Assembly (NCBI GenBank): GCA_910587715.1
Contig: CAJUMV010000017.1
Span: forward strand, 12,420 to 76,419
Source of the DNA: an uncultured Lachnospiraceae bacterium
GTDB lineage: Bacteria > Bacillota > Clostridia > Lachnospirales > Lachnospiraceae
Length of the DNA: 64,000 nucleotides
Direction: 5' to 3'
The notes below the pieces were generated by a model. The model had not been told where the DNA came from, did no database searches, and was given only the letters and a program-made list of their open reading frames with translations. Below are positions 18,201 through 26,589 of the stretch, one piece after another. Within the stretch, counting starts at the first letter, position 1. Each line of letters begins with the position of its first letter. The position numbers and the translations under genes were made by a program.

Positions 18201-18693
18201 AGTGGCGGACGGCGCGAAGGTGACCATCGGCGGCATGATTACGGAGAAGAAGATTAAGTACACCAAGAACGAGAAGGTGATGGCTTTCCTGCAGGTGGAG
18301 GATTTGGTCGGCTCCGTGGAAGTTATCGTTTTTCCGAGGGATTATGAAAAGTACGGCAATGCGGTGATGGAGGACAGTAAGGTCTTTATCAAGGGCAGGG
18401 TATCCGTGGAGGAGGACAAGGACGCGAAGCTGGTGTGCGAGCAGATTACCACCTTTGAGCAGATGCCGAAGAAGCTTTGGATCAAGTTCCCGACAAAGGA
18501 CGCTTTCGAGCAGCAGAGGGACACGCTTTTCGGTATTCTGCGGGGGGAGGAAGGGAAGGACAACGTGGTGATATACGTGGAAAATCCCAAATCCATGAAT
18601 CCGCTGTCGGCGAATTGGAACGTGTCGGCGGAAGTGGCGCTGATTGAGAGGCTGGAGGCGGCGTTCGGGGAAGGGAATGTGAAAGTGGTGTAA
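15238..18693 (+). CDS. dnaE: DNA polymerase III alpha subunit (DnaE)
   Basis: The 1151-residue replicative polymerase belongs to the DnaE1-like class. It starts with a PHP domain (HLHVHTEFSLLDG, ITDHGVMYGA), continues with the polymerase palm (GPGRGSAAGSIVSYCL and the metal-binding PDIDVDFCFERR), then fingers (YRPGPMDFIPKYI, QVMQIVRELGGYT, AFNKSHAACYAVVAYQTA). It ends with a helix-hairpin-helix region and an OB-fold (about 970-1060). The start has AGGAAGG upstream and a clear promoter. Clostridia also have PolC; this protein would act with it or in lagging-strand and repair synthesis. A separate promoter follows for pfkA. Confidence 0.96.
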   Translation: MAFAHLHVHTEFSLLDGSNKIKEYVRYVKELGMDSAAITDHGVMYGAVDFYKAAKEAGINPVIGCEVYVAPHSRFDRELTGGEDRYYHLVLLAENNTGYANLVKIVSKGFTEGYYYRPRVDMELLEQYHEGLIALSACLAGEVPRYIQKGLVDEAKKVALKYQEIFGKDNYFLELQDHGIPAQQSVNSVLLRMSKELDIPLVATNDVHYTYAQDAQPHDVLLCLQTGKKVADEDRLRYEGGQYYVKSEEEMKGLFPYAWEAVENTQRIADRCHVEIEFGHYKVPHYDAPEGYDSWSYLNKLCQDGMKERYPEDDGTLQERLHYELDTIKNMGFVDYFLIVWDYINFCRENGIAVGPGRGSAAGSIVSYCLKITNIDPIKYNLLFERFLNPERVSMPDIDVDFCFERRQEVIDYVGQKYGADRVVQIVTFGTMAAKGVIRDVGRVMDLPYAYVDRLAKMIPLEQNQGVSIDRALEMNPEFKSLYEEDEQVHSLIDMCRRLEGLPRHTSMHAAGVVICPEAADEFVPLSRGADGSITTQFPMTTIEELGLLKMDFLGLRTLTVIQNAVRLVEQSKGIVIDIDNIDYDDKAVLASLGTGRTDGVFQLESGGMKSFMKELKPQSLEDVIAGISLYRPGPMDFIPKYIKGKNHPETVTYDCPQLEPILAPTYGCIVYQEQVMQIVRELGGYTMGRSDLVRRAMSKKKQYVMEQERKNFTYGNPEEGVPGCVANGIDAQVADHIYGTMMDFAKYAFNKSHAACYAVVAYQTAYLKYYHPVEFMAALMTSVIDNPSKVAEYIMTSRSMGIQILPPDINVGENGFSVAGGQIRYALSAIKSVGRPVIDAVVAEREARGPYLNLGDFVTRVTDRDMNKRVVEHFIKAGAMDSLGGTRKQLLSVYLQVIDGIQQNRKNNLAGQLSLFDIAGEEEKVDYQVSLPDVGEYSKEMKLAFEKEVLGIYISGHPLEEYRETWKKNITNTTADFALDEETGETRVADGAKVTIGGMITEKKIKYTKNEKVMAFLQVEDLVGSVEVIVFPRDYEKYGNAVMEDSKVFIKGRVSVEEDKDAKLVCEQITTFEQMPKKLWIKFPTKDAFEQQRDTLFGILRGEEGKDNVVIYVENPKSMNPLSANWNVSAEVALIERLEAAFGEGNVKVV

Positions 18694-18702
18694 GGAAAAA
18701 TA

Positions 18703-18731
18703 TTGAAAAACCCACTTGTATAGAGTAAAAT
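18703..18731 (+). promoter_or_regulatory. Sigma-A promoter of pfkA
   Basis: TTGAAA and TAAAAT are 17 bases apart, immediately after the dnaE stop. Confidence 0.7.
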
Positions 18732-18780
18732 ACAAATAGATTTGAGTCGCAAAATAACAGAGCAGAAAGGTGTGGGCGGT

Positions 18781-19749
18781 ATGGCGAAGGAGATTAAGAC
18801 AATCGGTGTGCTGACGAGCGGGGGAGATGCGCCGGGTATGAATGCGGCGATTCGTGCGGTAGTCAGAAAGGGAATCTCTAACGGGGTCAAAGTGAAGGGG
18901 ATTAAGAAGGGCTATCAGGGTCTTCTGAACGAAGAGATCATAGACATGGAAAAGTGGACGGTTTCGGACACGATTCAGCGGGGCGGCACGATTCTTGGTA
19001 CGGCGCGCTGTCATGAGTTCCGCACGGAGGAAGGGCAGCAGAAGGGCGCGGATATCTGCCATAAGCACGGTATTGACGGGTTGGTGGTCATCGGCGGCGA
19101 CGGGTCTTACCGCGGCGCGCAGGCTCTTTCGAGACATGGCATCAACACTATCGGCATACCGGGCACGATTGATTTGGATATTGCCTGCACGGAATATACC
19201 ATCGGTTTCGATACGGCGATTAATACGGCAATGCAGGCGATTGATAAGGTAAGGGACACTTCATCCTCCCATGAGCGGTGCAGCATCATTGAGGTTATGG
19301 GCAGAAACGCGGGATACATCGCGCTGTGGTGCGGCATTTCCAATGGTGCGGAGGATATTCTGCTTCCGGAGAAATACGATTACAATGAACAGCAGATTAT
19401 TAACAATATCATTGCCAACAGGAAAAAGGGAAAGACGCACCATCTGATCATCAACGCGGAGGGCATCGGGCACTCCACTTCCATGGCGAGACGAATCGAA
19501 GCGGCTACGGGTATTGAGACGAGAGCAACGATTCTCGGCTACATGCAGCGCGGCGGCTCACCCACCTGTAAAGACCGTTATTACGCTTCCATCATGGGCT
19601 GCTATGCGGCGGATATCCTTTGCGAAGGCAAGACGAACCGGGTGGTGGGTTACCAGCACGGTGAGTTTACGGATTTCGATATTGAAGAGGCGCTGAACAT
19701 GGAGAAAGGAATTCCCGATTATCCGTACGAGATGTCGAAGATATTATGA
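18781..19749 (+). CDS. pfkA: ATP-dependent 6-phosphofructokinase
   Basis: The 322-residue glycolytic enzyme phosphorylates fructose 6-phosphate. The N-terminus has GVLTSGGDAPGMNAAIR (ATP loop). VVIGGDGSYRGA carries the Gly after GGD that marks ATP rather than pyrophosphate use. PGTIDLDI holds the catalytic aspartates; the intervening residue is Leu where E. coli has Asn. MGRNAGYIA and QRGGSPTCKDR complete the active and allosteric sites. ATG 18781 has AAAGG upstream; an upstream in-frame start at 18742 would add 13 unmatched residues. It overlaps the next gene by 4 bases. Confidence 0.95.
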   Translation: MAKEIKTIGVLTSGGDAPGMNAAIRAVVRKGISNGVKVKGIKKGYQGLLNEEIIDMEKWTVSDTIQRGGTILGTARCHEFRTEEGQQKGADICHKHGIDGLVVIGGDGSYRGAQALSRHGINTIGIPGTIDLDIACTEYTIGFDTAINTAMQAIDKVRDTSSSHERCSIIEVMGRNAGYIALWCGISNGAEDILLPEKYDYNEQQIINNIIANRKKGKTHHLIINAEGIGHSTSMARRIEAATGIETRATILGYMQRGGSPTCKDRYYASIMGCYAADILCEGKTNRVVGYQHGEFTDFDIEEALNMEKGIPDYPYEMSKIL

Positions 19750-20540
19750 TTACCAGTGTACACAACAAATGCATCAAAGAGACCGTAGCCCTTCTTGCGA
19801 AGAAAAAAGAGCGGGATAGGCGCGGTCTTTTCGTAGTTGAGGGCGGGAAAATGTTTGGCGAAGCGCCGACGGAGCAGATTACCCGGGTGTACCTTGCGCA
19901 GAGCGCGGAGAAAGAGATGTATGCGCAGTATGGGGACAAGCTGTCCGGGCTTTCCTGTGAAATGGTGGCGGACGAGGTGTTTGCCCGCATGTCAGACACG
20001 GTAACGCCGCAGGGGATTCTCTGTCTGGTGCGGCAGCAGCATTATAATATAGAAGAGATACTGCAAAATCACAATGGGAAACAGGCGTTATTTATTATAT
20101 TGGAAGAGATTCAGGACCCGGGGAATCTGGGGACGATTTTCCGGACGGCGGAAGCGGCAGGCGCGGATTGTGTGATTATGAGCAGCAGGACGGCGGATAT
20201 CTATAATCCGAAGACCATCCGTTCCACCATGGGCGCGGTATACCGGGTGCCCTTTCTCTATGTGGAAAATCTTTCTTCTATTATAAAGATGTTACAGGAA
20301 CAGGGGATATCCGTTTACGCGGCGCATCTGGGAGCGCAGAACTTTTATGACACATATGACTACCAAAAAAGCACAGCATTTCTGATAGGGAACGAGGCGA
20401 ACGGTCTGCGGGAGGAGACGGCGGATTGTGCGGATGCGCTTGTCGGCATTCCTATGGAAGGAAGGGTGGAGTCCCTGAATGCTGCCGTGGCTTCTTCTAT
20501 CCTGCTTTATGAAGCGTACAGGCAAAGGAGAAACGGTTAA
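19746..20540 (+). CDS. TrmH/SpoU-family RNA 2'-O-methyltransferase
   Basis: The 264-residue protein has an N-terminal substrate-binding domain (about 1-95) and a SPOUT knot. The motifs are ILEEIQDPGNLGTIFRTAEAAG (motif 1 region), FLIGNEANGL (motif 2) and IPMEGRVESLNAAVASSILLYE (motif 3). It is predicted to methylate a ribose in 23S rRNA or tRNA using SAM; the exact nucleotide cannot be read from sequence. The start overlaps the pfkA stop by 4 bases, so the two genes are translationally coupled. Confidence 0.9.
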   Translation: MITSVHNKCIKETVALLAKKKERDRRGLFVVEGGKMFGEAPTEQITRVYLAQSAEKEMYAQYGDKLSGLSCEMVADEVFARMSDTVTPQGILCLVRQQHYNIEEILQNHNGKQALFIILEEIQDPGNLGTIFRTAEAAGADCVIMSSRTADIYNPKTIRSTMGAVYRVPFLYVENLSSIIKMLQEQGISVYAAHLGAQNFYDTYDYQKSTAFLIGNEANGLREETADCADALVGIPMEGRVESLNAAVASSILLYEAYRQRRNG

Positions 20541-20725
20541 ATCTGGATTTAATCTACGAGTAACGGGTGTTCTTATATTTGGCAGGAAATGAGATGCGAG
20601 AATGTGAAATGCCGGAAAACACTGGAATATAGCGGCTGTTATTTTATATAAAGCCCCATGCGGAGAAAATATATCACGAAAGCGGCGCAATGCGCGGTGA
20701 AGAGAACCGGAAAGGGAGAGGAAAA

Positions 20726-21520
20726 ATGAAAATAGGATTTATCGGACTTGGCAATATGGCGCGTGCCATCATCGGCGGTATGCTGGCACAGGGAATGGTG
20801 CCTGCAGGGGAGATTTGCGGCAGCGCGAAAACACAGACGACCCGGGATGCGGTGCGGGAGCAGTTCGGCATCGATACGAAGGCGTCCAACGCGGCAGTGG
20901 CGGAGGAGGCGCAGACTTTGATTCTGGCGGTGAAGCCTCAGTTTCTGGCGGGCGTGATTGCGGAGATTAAGGATGCGGTACAGCCGGACACACTGATTAT
21001 CAGTATTGCGGCGGGTAAAACGCTGGCGTGGCTGGAGGATGCTTTCGGCAGGCGGGTGAAGCTGGTGCGCTGTATGCCGAACACGCCGGCGCTTGTGGGG
21101 GAAGGATGTACGGGCATTTGCATAAACGGCGCGGTCTCAGAAGAAGAGATGAAGTACAGCCTCCGGCTGATGGAGAGCTTCGGAAAGGCAAGTCTGGTGG
21201 AGGAGCGGCTGATGGATGCGGTGGGAGCGGTGAGCGGTTCTTCTCCGGCTTATGTGTTTCTGTTCATTGAGGCAATGGCGGATGCGGGTGTGGCGGCTGG
21301 TATGCCCCGCGCGCAGGCTTACGAGTTTGCGGCGCAGGCGGTGTATGGCAGTGCGAAGCTTTTACTGGAGACCGGGAAACACCCCGGCGAGTTAAAGGAT
21401 ATGGTATGTTCTCCGGGCGGCACGACCATTGAGGGCGTGCGTGTACTGGAGGAATCCGGTTTCCGCGGTGCGGTGATGGATGCGCTGCTGGCGGCGGTGG
21501 AAAAATCCAAAGCGCTGTGA
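20726..21520 (+). CDS. proC: Pyrroline-5-carboxylate reductase
   Basis: The 264-residue enzyme makes the last step of proline synthesis, using NAD(P)H to reduce pyrroline-5-carboxylate. The Rossmann fingerprint GFIGLGNMARAIIGG opens the protein. VKPQ, VRCMPNTPALVGEG and the C-terminal helical signature (ELKDMVCSPGGTTIEGV) are all present. ATG 20726 follows AAAGGGAGAGG closely; an ATG at 20690 in the same frame would add a charged tail without homology. The short gap before it (20541-20725) shows no gene. Confidence 0.95.
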   Translation: MKIGFIGLGNMARAIIGGMLAQGMVPAGEICGSAKTQTTRDAVREQFGIDTKASNAAVAEEAQTLILAVKPQFLAGVIAEIKDAVQPDTLIISIAAGKTLAWLEDAFGRRVKLVRCMPNTPALVGEGCTGICINGAVSEEEMKYSLRLMESFGKASLVEERLMDAVGAVSGSSPAYVFLFIEAMADAGVAAGMPRAQAYEFAAQAVYGSAKLLLETGKHPGELKDMVCSPGGTTIEGVRVLEESGFRGAVMDALLAAVEKSKAL

Positions 21521-21666
21521 CTTTGGCACAGCCCCTAAAATGATTTTTTGAATGCCGCGGTCAAACGTTGACAGAAGACCCCTCGCAAATTGCGTCGGAA
21601 CATCTTGTGTTTTGTAAAAAAATAGTAACAAAATATAGAGATAAGACAGGTCCAAATTGTATAAAC

Positions 21667-21695
21667 TTGACAAAGAATAGGCGTTTTGCTAAAAT
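21667..21695 (+). promoter_or_regulatory. Sigma-A promoter of the cell wall hydrolase gene
   Basis: A perfect TTGACA and TAAAAT are separated by 17 bases. The predicted start is near 21702. Confidence 0.7.
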
Positions 21696-21714
21696 TATCC
21701 ATACTTAACCGAAC

Positions 21715-21731
21715 TGTAACAATTTTGTAAC
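21715..21731 (+). promoter_or_regulatory. WalR/PhoP-like box ahead of a cell wall hydrolase
   Basis: TGTAAC-AATTT-TGTAAC is an exact fit to the known WalR (YycF) consensus TGTWAH-N5-TGTWAH. It lies about 13-29 bases after the predicted start, so binding there would more likely repress than activate. Confidence 0.55.
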
Positions 21732-21797
21732 AATCTTTATCTTTTTGGTTTATGGGAGAAAAGGGTTTCCTGTATGGATGAAGATGGAGGGATGTTT

Positions 21798-22859
21798 ATG
21801 CGGAAAGAGTATAGACTTCTGCTTGCCGGTTTTGTTCTTGGTCTTTGTTTATGCGGTTTGACTCTGGATGTACATGCCACCAGCAGGAATGACTATCTGG
21901 ATTCGGTCAGTGTGGGCGTGTCACAGATTGTAGACCCTACGGGAAAGGCGGCGGACGAAGACGCAATCCGGGAGCTGACAGAAGTGTCGGAAGCAAACGG
22001 CGCACAGAAAGAAACGGATTTGGTTATGGCTAACGTACAGGTGGCAATGAATGTGCGTGCGGAAGCCGACGGGGAATCCGATAAGGTGGGTCTGCTCTAT
22101 AAGGACTGCGGCGGCAGGATATTGGAGAGAAAGGACGGCTGGACAAGGCTCCGGAGCGGAGATCTTGTGGGCTGGGCAAGCGACGATTATCTTCTTTTTG
22201 GTGAAGATGCGGAGACGCTGGCGAATGAGGTGGGAAACCTCATTGTACAGATTGAGACGGACACGCTCTGCGTGAGGAAAGACCCGGAAGCGGAGGCGGA
22301 AGCGGTAGGATTTATTCCCCGTGACGAGGAGTTGGAAATCATCGAGGTGCTGGATGACGACTGGATCAGTGTGGATTATGAAGGCGAGACAGGCTATGTT
22401 TCGGCGGAGTATGTGGATATTGATTTCCATATCGACGAGGGCGAGACGCTGATTGCGATTCAGAAGAGAGAAGAAGAAGAGCGGAAAGCGAAGCTCACCG
22501 CAAACAGGGGAGCCGTAGTGGTGGGCGGCGACGATACCAGACTGTTGGCGGCGTTGATTTACTGCGAGGCGGGTATCGAGACGTATAACGGGAAACTGGC
22601 GGTAGGCGCCGTGGTTATGAACCGTGTCAGAAGTGCTGCTTATCCGAATACAATATCAGGCGTTATTTTTGCATCGGGACAATTTACGCCCGCGCTCAAC
22701 GGAAAGGTGGCGAGAGTGTACGGTGGTGATATCCCGGAAAGCTGCTGGGAAGCGGCAAGAGCCGCGATCAACGGCGAGACGAATGTGGGCGATGCCACAC
22801 ATTTCCGGCGTGCCGGCAACCACGACGGTCTGCTTATTGATAGACAAGTATTTTGGTAG
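21798..22859 (+). CDS. Secreted cell wall hydrolase with two SH3 domains (SleB-like)
   Basis: The 353-residue protein has a signal peptide (LLLAGFVLGLCLCGLTL, residues 6-24) and two bacterial SH3 domains (about 72-125, MNVRAEADGESDKVG; about 140-195, LCVRKDPEAEAEAVG), then a charged helix and a C-terminal Hydrolase_2/SleB domain (about 238-353). The domain has the catalytic glutamate region LLAALIYCEAGIET, followed by GAVVMNRVRS and GATHFRR-like DATHFRRAGNHDG. Members cleave cortex or vegetative peptidoglycan. ATG 21798 has GGAGGG 8 bases upstream; the in-frame ATG at 21774 would spoil the signal peptide. Control by a WalR-like box is suggested. Confidence 0.9.
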   Translation: MRKEYRLLLAGFVLGLCLCGLTLDVHATSRNDYLDSVSVGVSQIVDPTGKAADEDAIRELTEVSEANGAQKETDLVMANVQVAMNVRAEADGESDKVGLLYKDCGGRILERKDGWTRLRSGDLVGWASDDYLLFGEDAETLANEVGNLIVQIETDTLCVRKDPEAEAEAVGFIPRDEELEIIEVLDDDWISVDYEGETGYVSAEYVDIDFHIDEGETLIAIQKREEEERKAKLTANRGAVVVGGDDTRLLAALIYCEAGIETYNGKLAVGAVVMNRVRSAAYPNTISGVIFASGQFTPALNGKVARVYGGDIPESCWEAARAAINGETNVGDATHFRRAGNHDGLLIDRQVFW

Positions 22860-22934
22860 TCCTTGCCACATTGGGGATAATATGAGATAATGTAATAGCC
22901 GCGAAAGAAAAACAAGCGACGCGAGGGAGGGAAC

Positions 22935-23393
22935 ATGATGGAGATACAGGTGTTAAACATGACGGTGGTCTGGCTGGTCATCCTTGTGGCGCTGGTTGTG
23001 ATAGAGCTTTTGACAATGGGGCTTACCACGGTCTGGTTCGCGGGCGGCGCGCTCGTAGCTACGCTGGCTTCTCTGCTGCATCTGCCGGTTGTGTTGCAGA
23101 TTATCCTGTTTCTTGTGGTTTCGGCGCTGCTCTTGTATTTTACAAGACCGATTGCGGTAAAATACTTTAACAAAGATCGGGTGCGCACGAACGCGGAAAG
23201 CCTTGTGGGGCGGCAGGCGATCGTCATCAGCGAGATTGATAATCTGCAGGGCATCGGACAGGTAAATGTGGGCGGTATGGAATGGTCCGCGCGGACGAAG
23301 ACGGACGAGGAGAAACTGCCTGTAGGAGCCGTGGTGATCGTACTGGCGATAAACGGCGTGAAACTGATTGTAGAAGAAAAGAAAGTACAGTAG
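22935..23393 (+). CDS. NfeD-family membrane protein
   Basis: The 152-residue protein has three hydrophobic helices (about 8-70) and a C-terminal OB-fold (about 90-148; LVGRQAIVISEID ... GQVNVGGMEWSA). NfeD proteins pair with SPFH proteins in membrane microdomains, and the next gene, 36 bases on, encodes exactly such a partner. Two adjacent ATGs (22935, 22938) follow GAGGGAGG; either could be used. Confidence 0.9.
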   Translation: MMEIQVLNMTVVWLVILVALVVIELLTMGLTTVWFAGGALVATLASLLHLPVVLQIILFLVVSALLLYFTRPIAVKYFNKDRVRTNAESLVGRQAIVISEIDNLQGIGQVNVGGMEWSARTKTDEEKLPVGAVVIVLAINGVKLIVEEKKVQ

Positions 23394-23429
23394 CTATTTG
23401 ATAAATGCTTTCGGAAACGGAGAGGAAAA

Positions 23430-24350
23430 ATGGGTGGACTTGTAGCGTTACTTGTTGTGTTGATACTGATTGTGCTGATTCTGGCATCCTGTATCAAGAT
23501 TGTGCCGCAGGCGCAGGCTTTCGTAGTGGAGCGTCTGGGCGCGTACCAGCAGACGTGGTCTGTGGGACTGCATATTAAAGTGCCTTTTATAGACAAGGTG
23601 GCGAAAAGAGTGATTTTGAAGGAGCAGGTGGTGGATTTCGCGCCCCAGCCCGTGATTACGAAGGATAACGTTACCATGCGGATTGACACGGTGGTCTTTT
23701 TCCAGATTACGGACCCGAAGCTGTTTGCTTACGGCGTGGAAAATCCGATCATGGCGATTGAGAATCTGACGGCGACGACACTTCGTAATATCATCGGTGA
23801 GATGGAGCTCGACCAGACGCTGACTTCCCGAGAGGTGATTAATACGAAGATGCGCGCGTCCCTCGATATTGCCACAGACCCTTGGGGTATCAAGGTGAAC
23901 CGTGTGGAGCTTAAGAATATCATTCCGCCGGCGGCGATTCAGGACGCGATGGAGAAGCAGATGAAGGCAGAGCGTGAGCGCCGTGAAGCGATTCTGCGTG
24001 CGGAAGGTGAGAAGAAATCCACGATTCTGGTAGCGGAAGGTCAGAAGGAATCCGCGATTCTGGAAGCGGAGGCGGAGAAGCAGTCCGCAATCCTGCGCGC
24101 GGAGGCGCAGAAGGAAAAGATGATTCGCGAAGCGGAAGGTGAAGCGGAAGCGATTCTCAAGGTACAGAAAGCGACGGCGGACGGTATCCGCATGATTCGT
24201 GAAGCCGGTGCGGACGAAGCGGTCTTGAAGATCAAGAGTCTGGAAGCGTTCGAGAAGGCGGCGGACGGTCAAGCGACGAAGATTATCATTCCTTCGGAAA
24301 TTCAGGGCTTGGCGGGGCTGGCAGCTTCTGCGAAAGAAGTCTTTAAATAA
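23430..24350 (+). CDS. SPFH/band 7 domain membrane protein
   Basis: The 306-residue stomatin/prohibitin homologue has one N-terminal membrane helix (about 4-23), an SPFH domain (24-200; VVERLGAYQQTWSVGLH, LKEQVVDFAPQPVITKD) and a long Ala/Glu-rich coiled coil with quasi-repeats of the form AEG.K.SAIL (about 185-250) used for oligomerisation. It is expected to scaffold membrane microdomains together with the NfeD protein encoded upstream. RBS GGAGAGG is strong. A terminator hairpin follows. Confidence 0.92.
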   Translation: MGGLVALLVVLILIVLILASCIKIVPQAQAFVVERLGAYQQTWSVGLHIKVPFIDKVAKRVILKEQVVDFAPQPVITKDNVTMRIDTVVFFQITDPKLFAYGVENPIMAIENLTATTLRNIIGEMELDQTLTSREVINTKMRASLDIATDPWGIKVNRVELKNIIPPAAIQDAMEKQMKAERERREAILRAEGEKKSTILVAEGQKESAILEAEAEKQSAILRAEAQKEKMIREAEGEAEAILKVQKATADGIRMIREAGADEAVLKIKSLEAFEKAADGQATKIIIPSEIQGLAGLAASAKEVFK

Positions 24351-24390
24351 CAACGCGGTATTCTCCGCACTGATTAGAGCAATATAAAAC

Positions 24391-24424
24391 GACAGGACGG
24401 TTCTGAGGACCCGTCCTGTTTCGA
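24391..24424 (+). terminator. Intrinsic terminator after the SPFH gene
   Basis: ACAGGACGG and CCGTCCTGT form a 9-base stem followed by TTCG. The T tract is short. Confidence 0.65.
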
Positions 24425-24448
24425 CGCATTACATAAGGAGACGGTATC

Positions 24449-25441
24449 ATGGACCTGAAGGGACGCAATTTTTTAAAGCTTCTGGATTTTACGCCGGAGG
24501 AAATTTCTTATATGCTGGATGTGGCGGCGGATTTCAAGGATAAGAAAAAGAAGGGAATTCCCGTGGACAAGCTGCGGGGGAAAAATGTGGCGCTGATTTT
24601 TGAAAAGACAAGCACCAGAACGCGCTGTGCCTTCGAGGTGGCGGCGCATGATTTGGGCATGGGAACCACGTATTTGGACCCGTCAGGCTCCCAGATTGGA
24701 AAGAAGGAGAGCATTGCGGACACGGCGCGGGTTTTGGGGCGTATGTATGAGGGAATCGAGTACCGCGGCTTCGGGCAGGAAATCGTCGAGGAGCTGGCGA
24801 AATATGCGGGCGTGCCGGTCTGGAACGGTCTGACGAACGAGTTTCATCCGACCCAGATGCTTGCGGACCTTTTGACGATACGGGAGCATTTCGGACACGT
24901 AAAGGGCATTAAGCTGACTTACATGGGGGATGCCCGCTACAATATGGGCAATTCCCTGATGGTAGTCTGCGCCAAGATGGGAATGCATTTCACGGCGTGT
25001 ACCAGCAAAAAATATTTCCCGCAGGAGGCGCTTGTGCAGACCTGTCGGGAGATTGCGCAGGAAAACGGCGGATCCATCCGTCTGACGGAGGATGTGCCGG
25101 AAGGTGTGTCGGGAGCGGATGTGGTTTACACGGATGTGTGGGTGTCCATGGGCGAGCCGGAGCAGATTTGGGAAGAGAGACTGCATGACCTTGCGCCTTA
25201 TCAGGTTAACGCGAAGGTAATGGCGCTTGCCGGAAAGGACGCGGTGTTCATGCATTGCCTGCCCGCGTTCCACGATCATGAGACGGGCATCGGAAAGGAA
25301 ATCGGTGAAAAGTACGGGATGGCGGAGCTGGAAGTGACAAACGAGGTGTTTGAGTCGCCGCAGTCTATTGTGTTTGACGAAGCGGAGAACCGTATGCACA
25401 CCATTAAGGCGGTTATGGCGGTGACGTTAGGTGGGGTATAG
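24449..25441 (+). CDS. argF: Ornithine carbamoyltransferase
   Basis: The 330-residue enzyme joins carbamoyl phosphate and ornithine to citrulline. The carbamoyl phosphate loop EKTSTRTRCAF, the NEFHPTQMLADL segment and the ornithine-binding HCLPAFHD motif are all present. No other arginine biosynthesis or arginine deiminase gene is nearby, so anabolic (ArgF) and catabolic (ArcB) roles cannot be separated; the solitary context slightly favours ArgF. RBS AAGGAG is well placed. Confidence 0.93.
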   Translation: MDLKGRNFLKLLDFTPEEISYMLDVAADFKDKKKKGIPVDKLRGKNVALIFEKTSTRTRCAFEVAAHDLGMGTTYLDPSGSQIGKKESIADTARVLGRMYEGIEYRGFGQEIVEELAKYAGVPVWNGLTNEFHPTQMLADLLTIREHFGHVKGIKLTYMGDARYNMGNSLMVVCAKMGMHFTACTSKKYFPQEALVQTCREIAQENGGSIRLTEDVPEGVSGADVVYTDVWVSMGEPEQIWEERLHDLAPYQVNAKVMALAGKDAVFMHCLPAFHDHETGIGKEIGEKYGMAELEVTNEVFESPQSIVFDEAENRMHTIKAVMAVTLGGV

Positions 25442-25508
25442 AAATCGCCCTGGCAGATGGATGTGTGCCGACACATGATAGCATATGTTATGAAATGGAG
25501 AAATATCC

Positions 25509-26516
25509 ATGAAAGCAGACAAGTCCGATATATTAACATGTTTGAGAAACAGTGAGGATTATGTGTCGGGGCAGCAGCTCTGCGATCGTCTCGGTGTTTC
25601 GCGCACGGCGGTTTGGAAAGTGATCAACCAGTTGAAAGAGGAAGGGTATCAGATCGAATCGGTGCCAAGCCGCGGCTACCGTCTGGTGGAGTCTCCGGCG
25701 GATGCTTACTCCGAGAGTGAGATTGTCAGCAGGCTTCACACGAAATGGGCGGGACAGCGGCTTGTTTTTTTTGAGTCCACCGGTTCCACGAACCCCGATG
25801 CCAAAGGTTTTGCGGAGGAAGGTGCACCACACGGGACTACGGTGGTGGCGGACAGGCAGACTGCGGGCAGAGGGCGCAGGGGCAGGTCGTGGGAATCGCC
25901 CGCGGGCAAGTCTATTTATTTTACGATTGTCATACGTCCGTCCTTTGCCCCGGATAAAGCGTCCATGATTACGCTGGTGATGGCGCTTTCCGTGGCAGAA
26001 GCCATTCACGAGGTGACGGGGCTTCATACGGGAATTAAGTGGCCCAATGACATTGTGGTGAACGGGAAAAAGGTGGTCGGGATTCTGACGGAGATGAGCA
26101 TGACACCGGAAATGAACGAAATCCAGTTTTTGGTGGCGGGCGTGGGTGTCAATGTAAATCAGGAGGGGGCGGAGGCGTTTCCGGAGGAGCTGCGAAAGAC
26201 AGCCACTTCCCTGAAAATGGAGTCCGGACAGAGCATTGACCGGGCAAAGCTGCTGGCACGGATTTTGGAGCGGTTCGAGGAGGATTATGACGTTTTTGCG
26301 CAGGCGCTTACGCTGTCCGCATTAAAGGAACGTTATGAGACCCGGCTGGTTGGCAGAAACGCCGTCGTGCGCGTCTTAGATCCGGCGGGAGAGTACACCG
26401 GCATTTCGCGGGGCGTTACCGATACGGGAGAACTGATTGTGGAGAGGGAGACGGGGGAGACCGTTCTTGTCTATGCCGGGGAAGTGTCGGTCCGGGGGTT
26501 GTATGGCTATGTTTAG
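25509..26516 (+). CDS. birA: Bifunctional biotin-protein ligase/biotin operon repressor (BirA)
   Basis: The 335-residue protein has an N-terminal winged helix (about 5-62; SGQQLCDRLGVSRTAVWKVI), a catalytic ligase domain (about 80-270) with ESTGSTNPDAK, the biotinyl-AMP loop GRGRRGRSWESP, KWPNDIVVNGKKV and GVGVNVNQE, then the small C-terminal SH3-like domain. It activates biotin with ATP and loads it on carboxylase carrier proteins, and with the DNA-binding domain probably represses biotin genes. It opens the run leading to dusB, greA and lysS. Confidence 0.95.
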   Translation: MKADKSDILTCLRNSEDYVSGQQLCDRLGVSRTAVWKVINQLKEEGYQIESVPSRGYRLVESPADAYSESEIVSRLHTKWAGQRLVFFESTGSTNPDAKGFAEEGAPHGTTVVADRQTAGRGRRGRSWESPAGKSIYFTIVIRPSFAPDKASMITLVMALSVAEAIHEVTGLHTGIKWPNDIVVNGKKVVGILTEMSMTPEMNEIQFLVAGVGVNVNQEGAEAFPEELRKTATSLKMESGQSIDRAKLLARILERFEEDYDVFAQALTLSALKERYETRLVGRNAVVRVLDPAGEYTGISRGVTDTGELIVERETGETVLVYAGEVSVRGLYGYV

Positions 26517-26589
26517 GCGGAAGGAATCATGACACGTATGTCAGAAATTAACACCGGCAAGTCATGGCGGGCGACGGAAGGAAATGTTT

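Noticed and set aside
17923..19137. Long open frame antisense to dnaE and pfkA (404 codons)
   Set aside because: It lies opposite two well-supported genes, has biased His/Arg/Leu composition and no family resemblance; a shadow of the coding strand.
18781..19749. PfkA considered pyrophosphate-dependent because of the unusual TIDLD motif
   Set aside because: The Gly in GGDGS that marks ATP use is present and both catalytic aspartates remain.
24000..24190. Repeats in the SPFH gene considered as a DNA repeat element
   Set aside because: They encode the Ala/Glu heptad coiled coil usual for the family.
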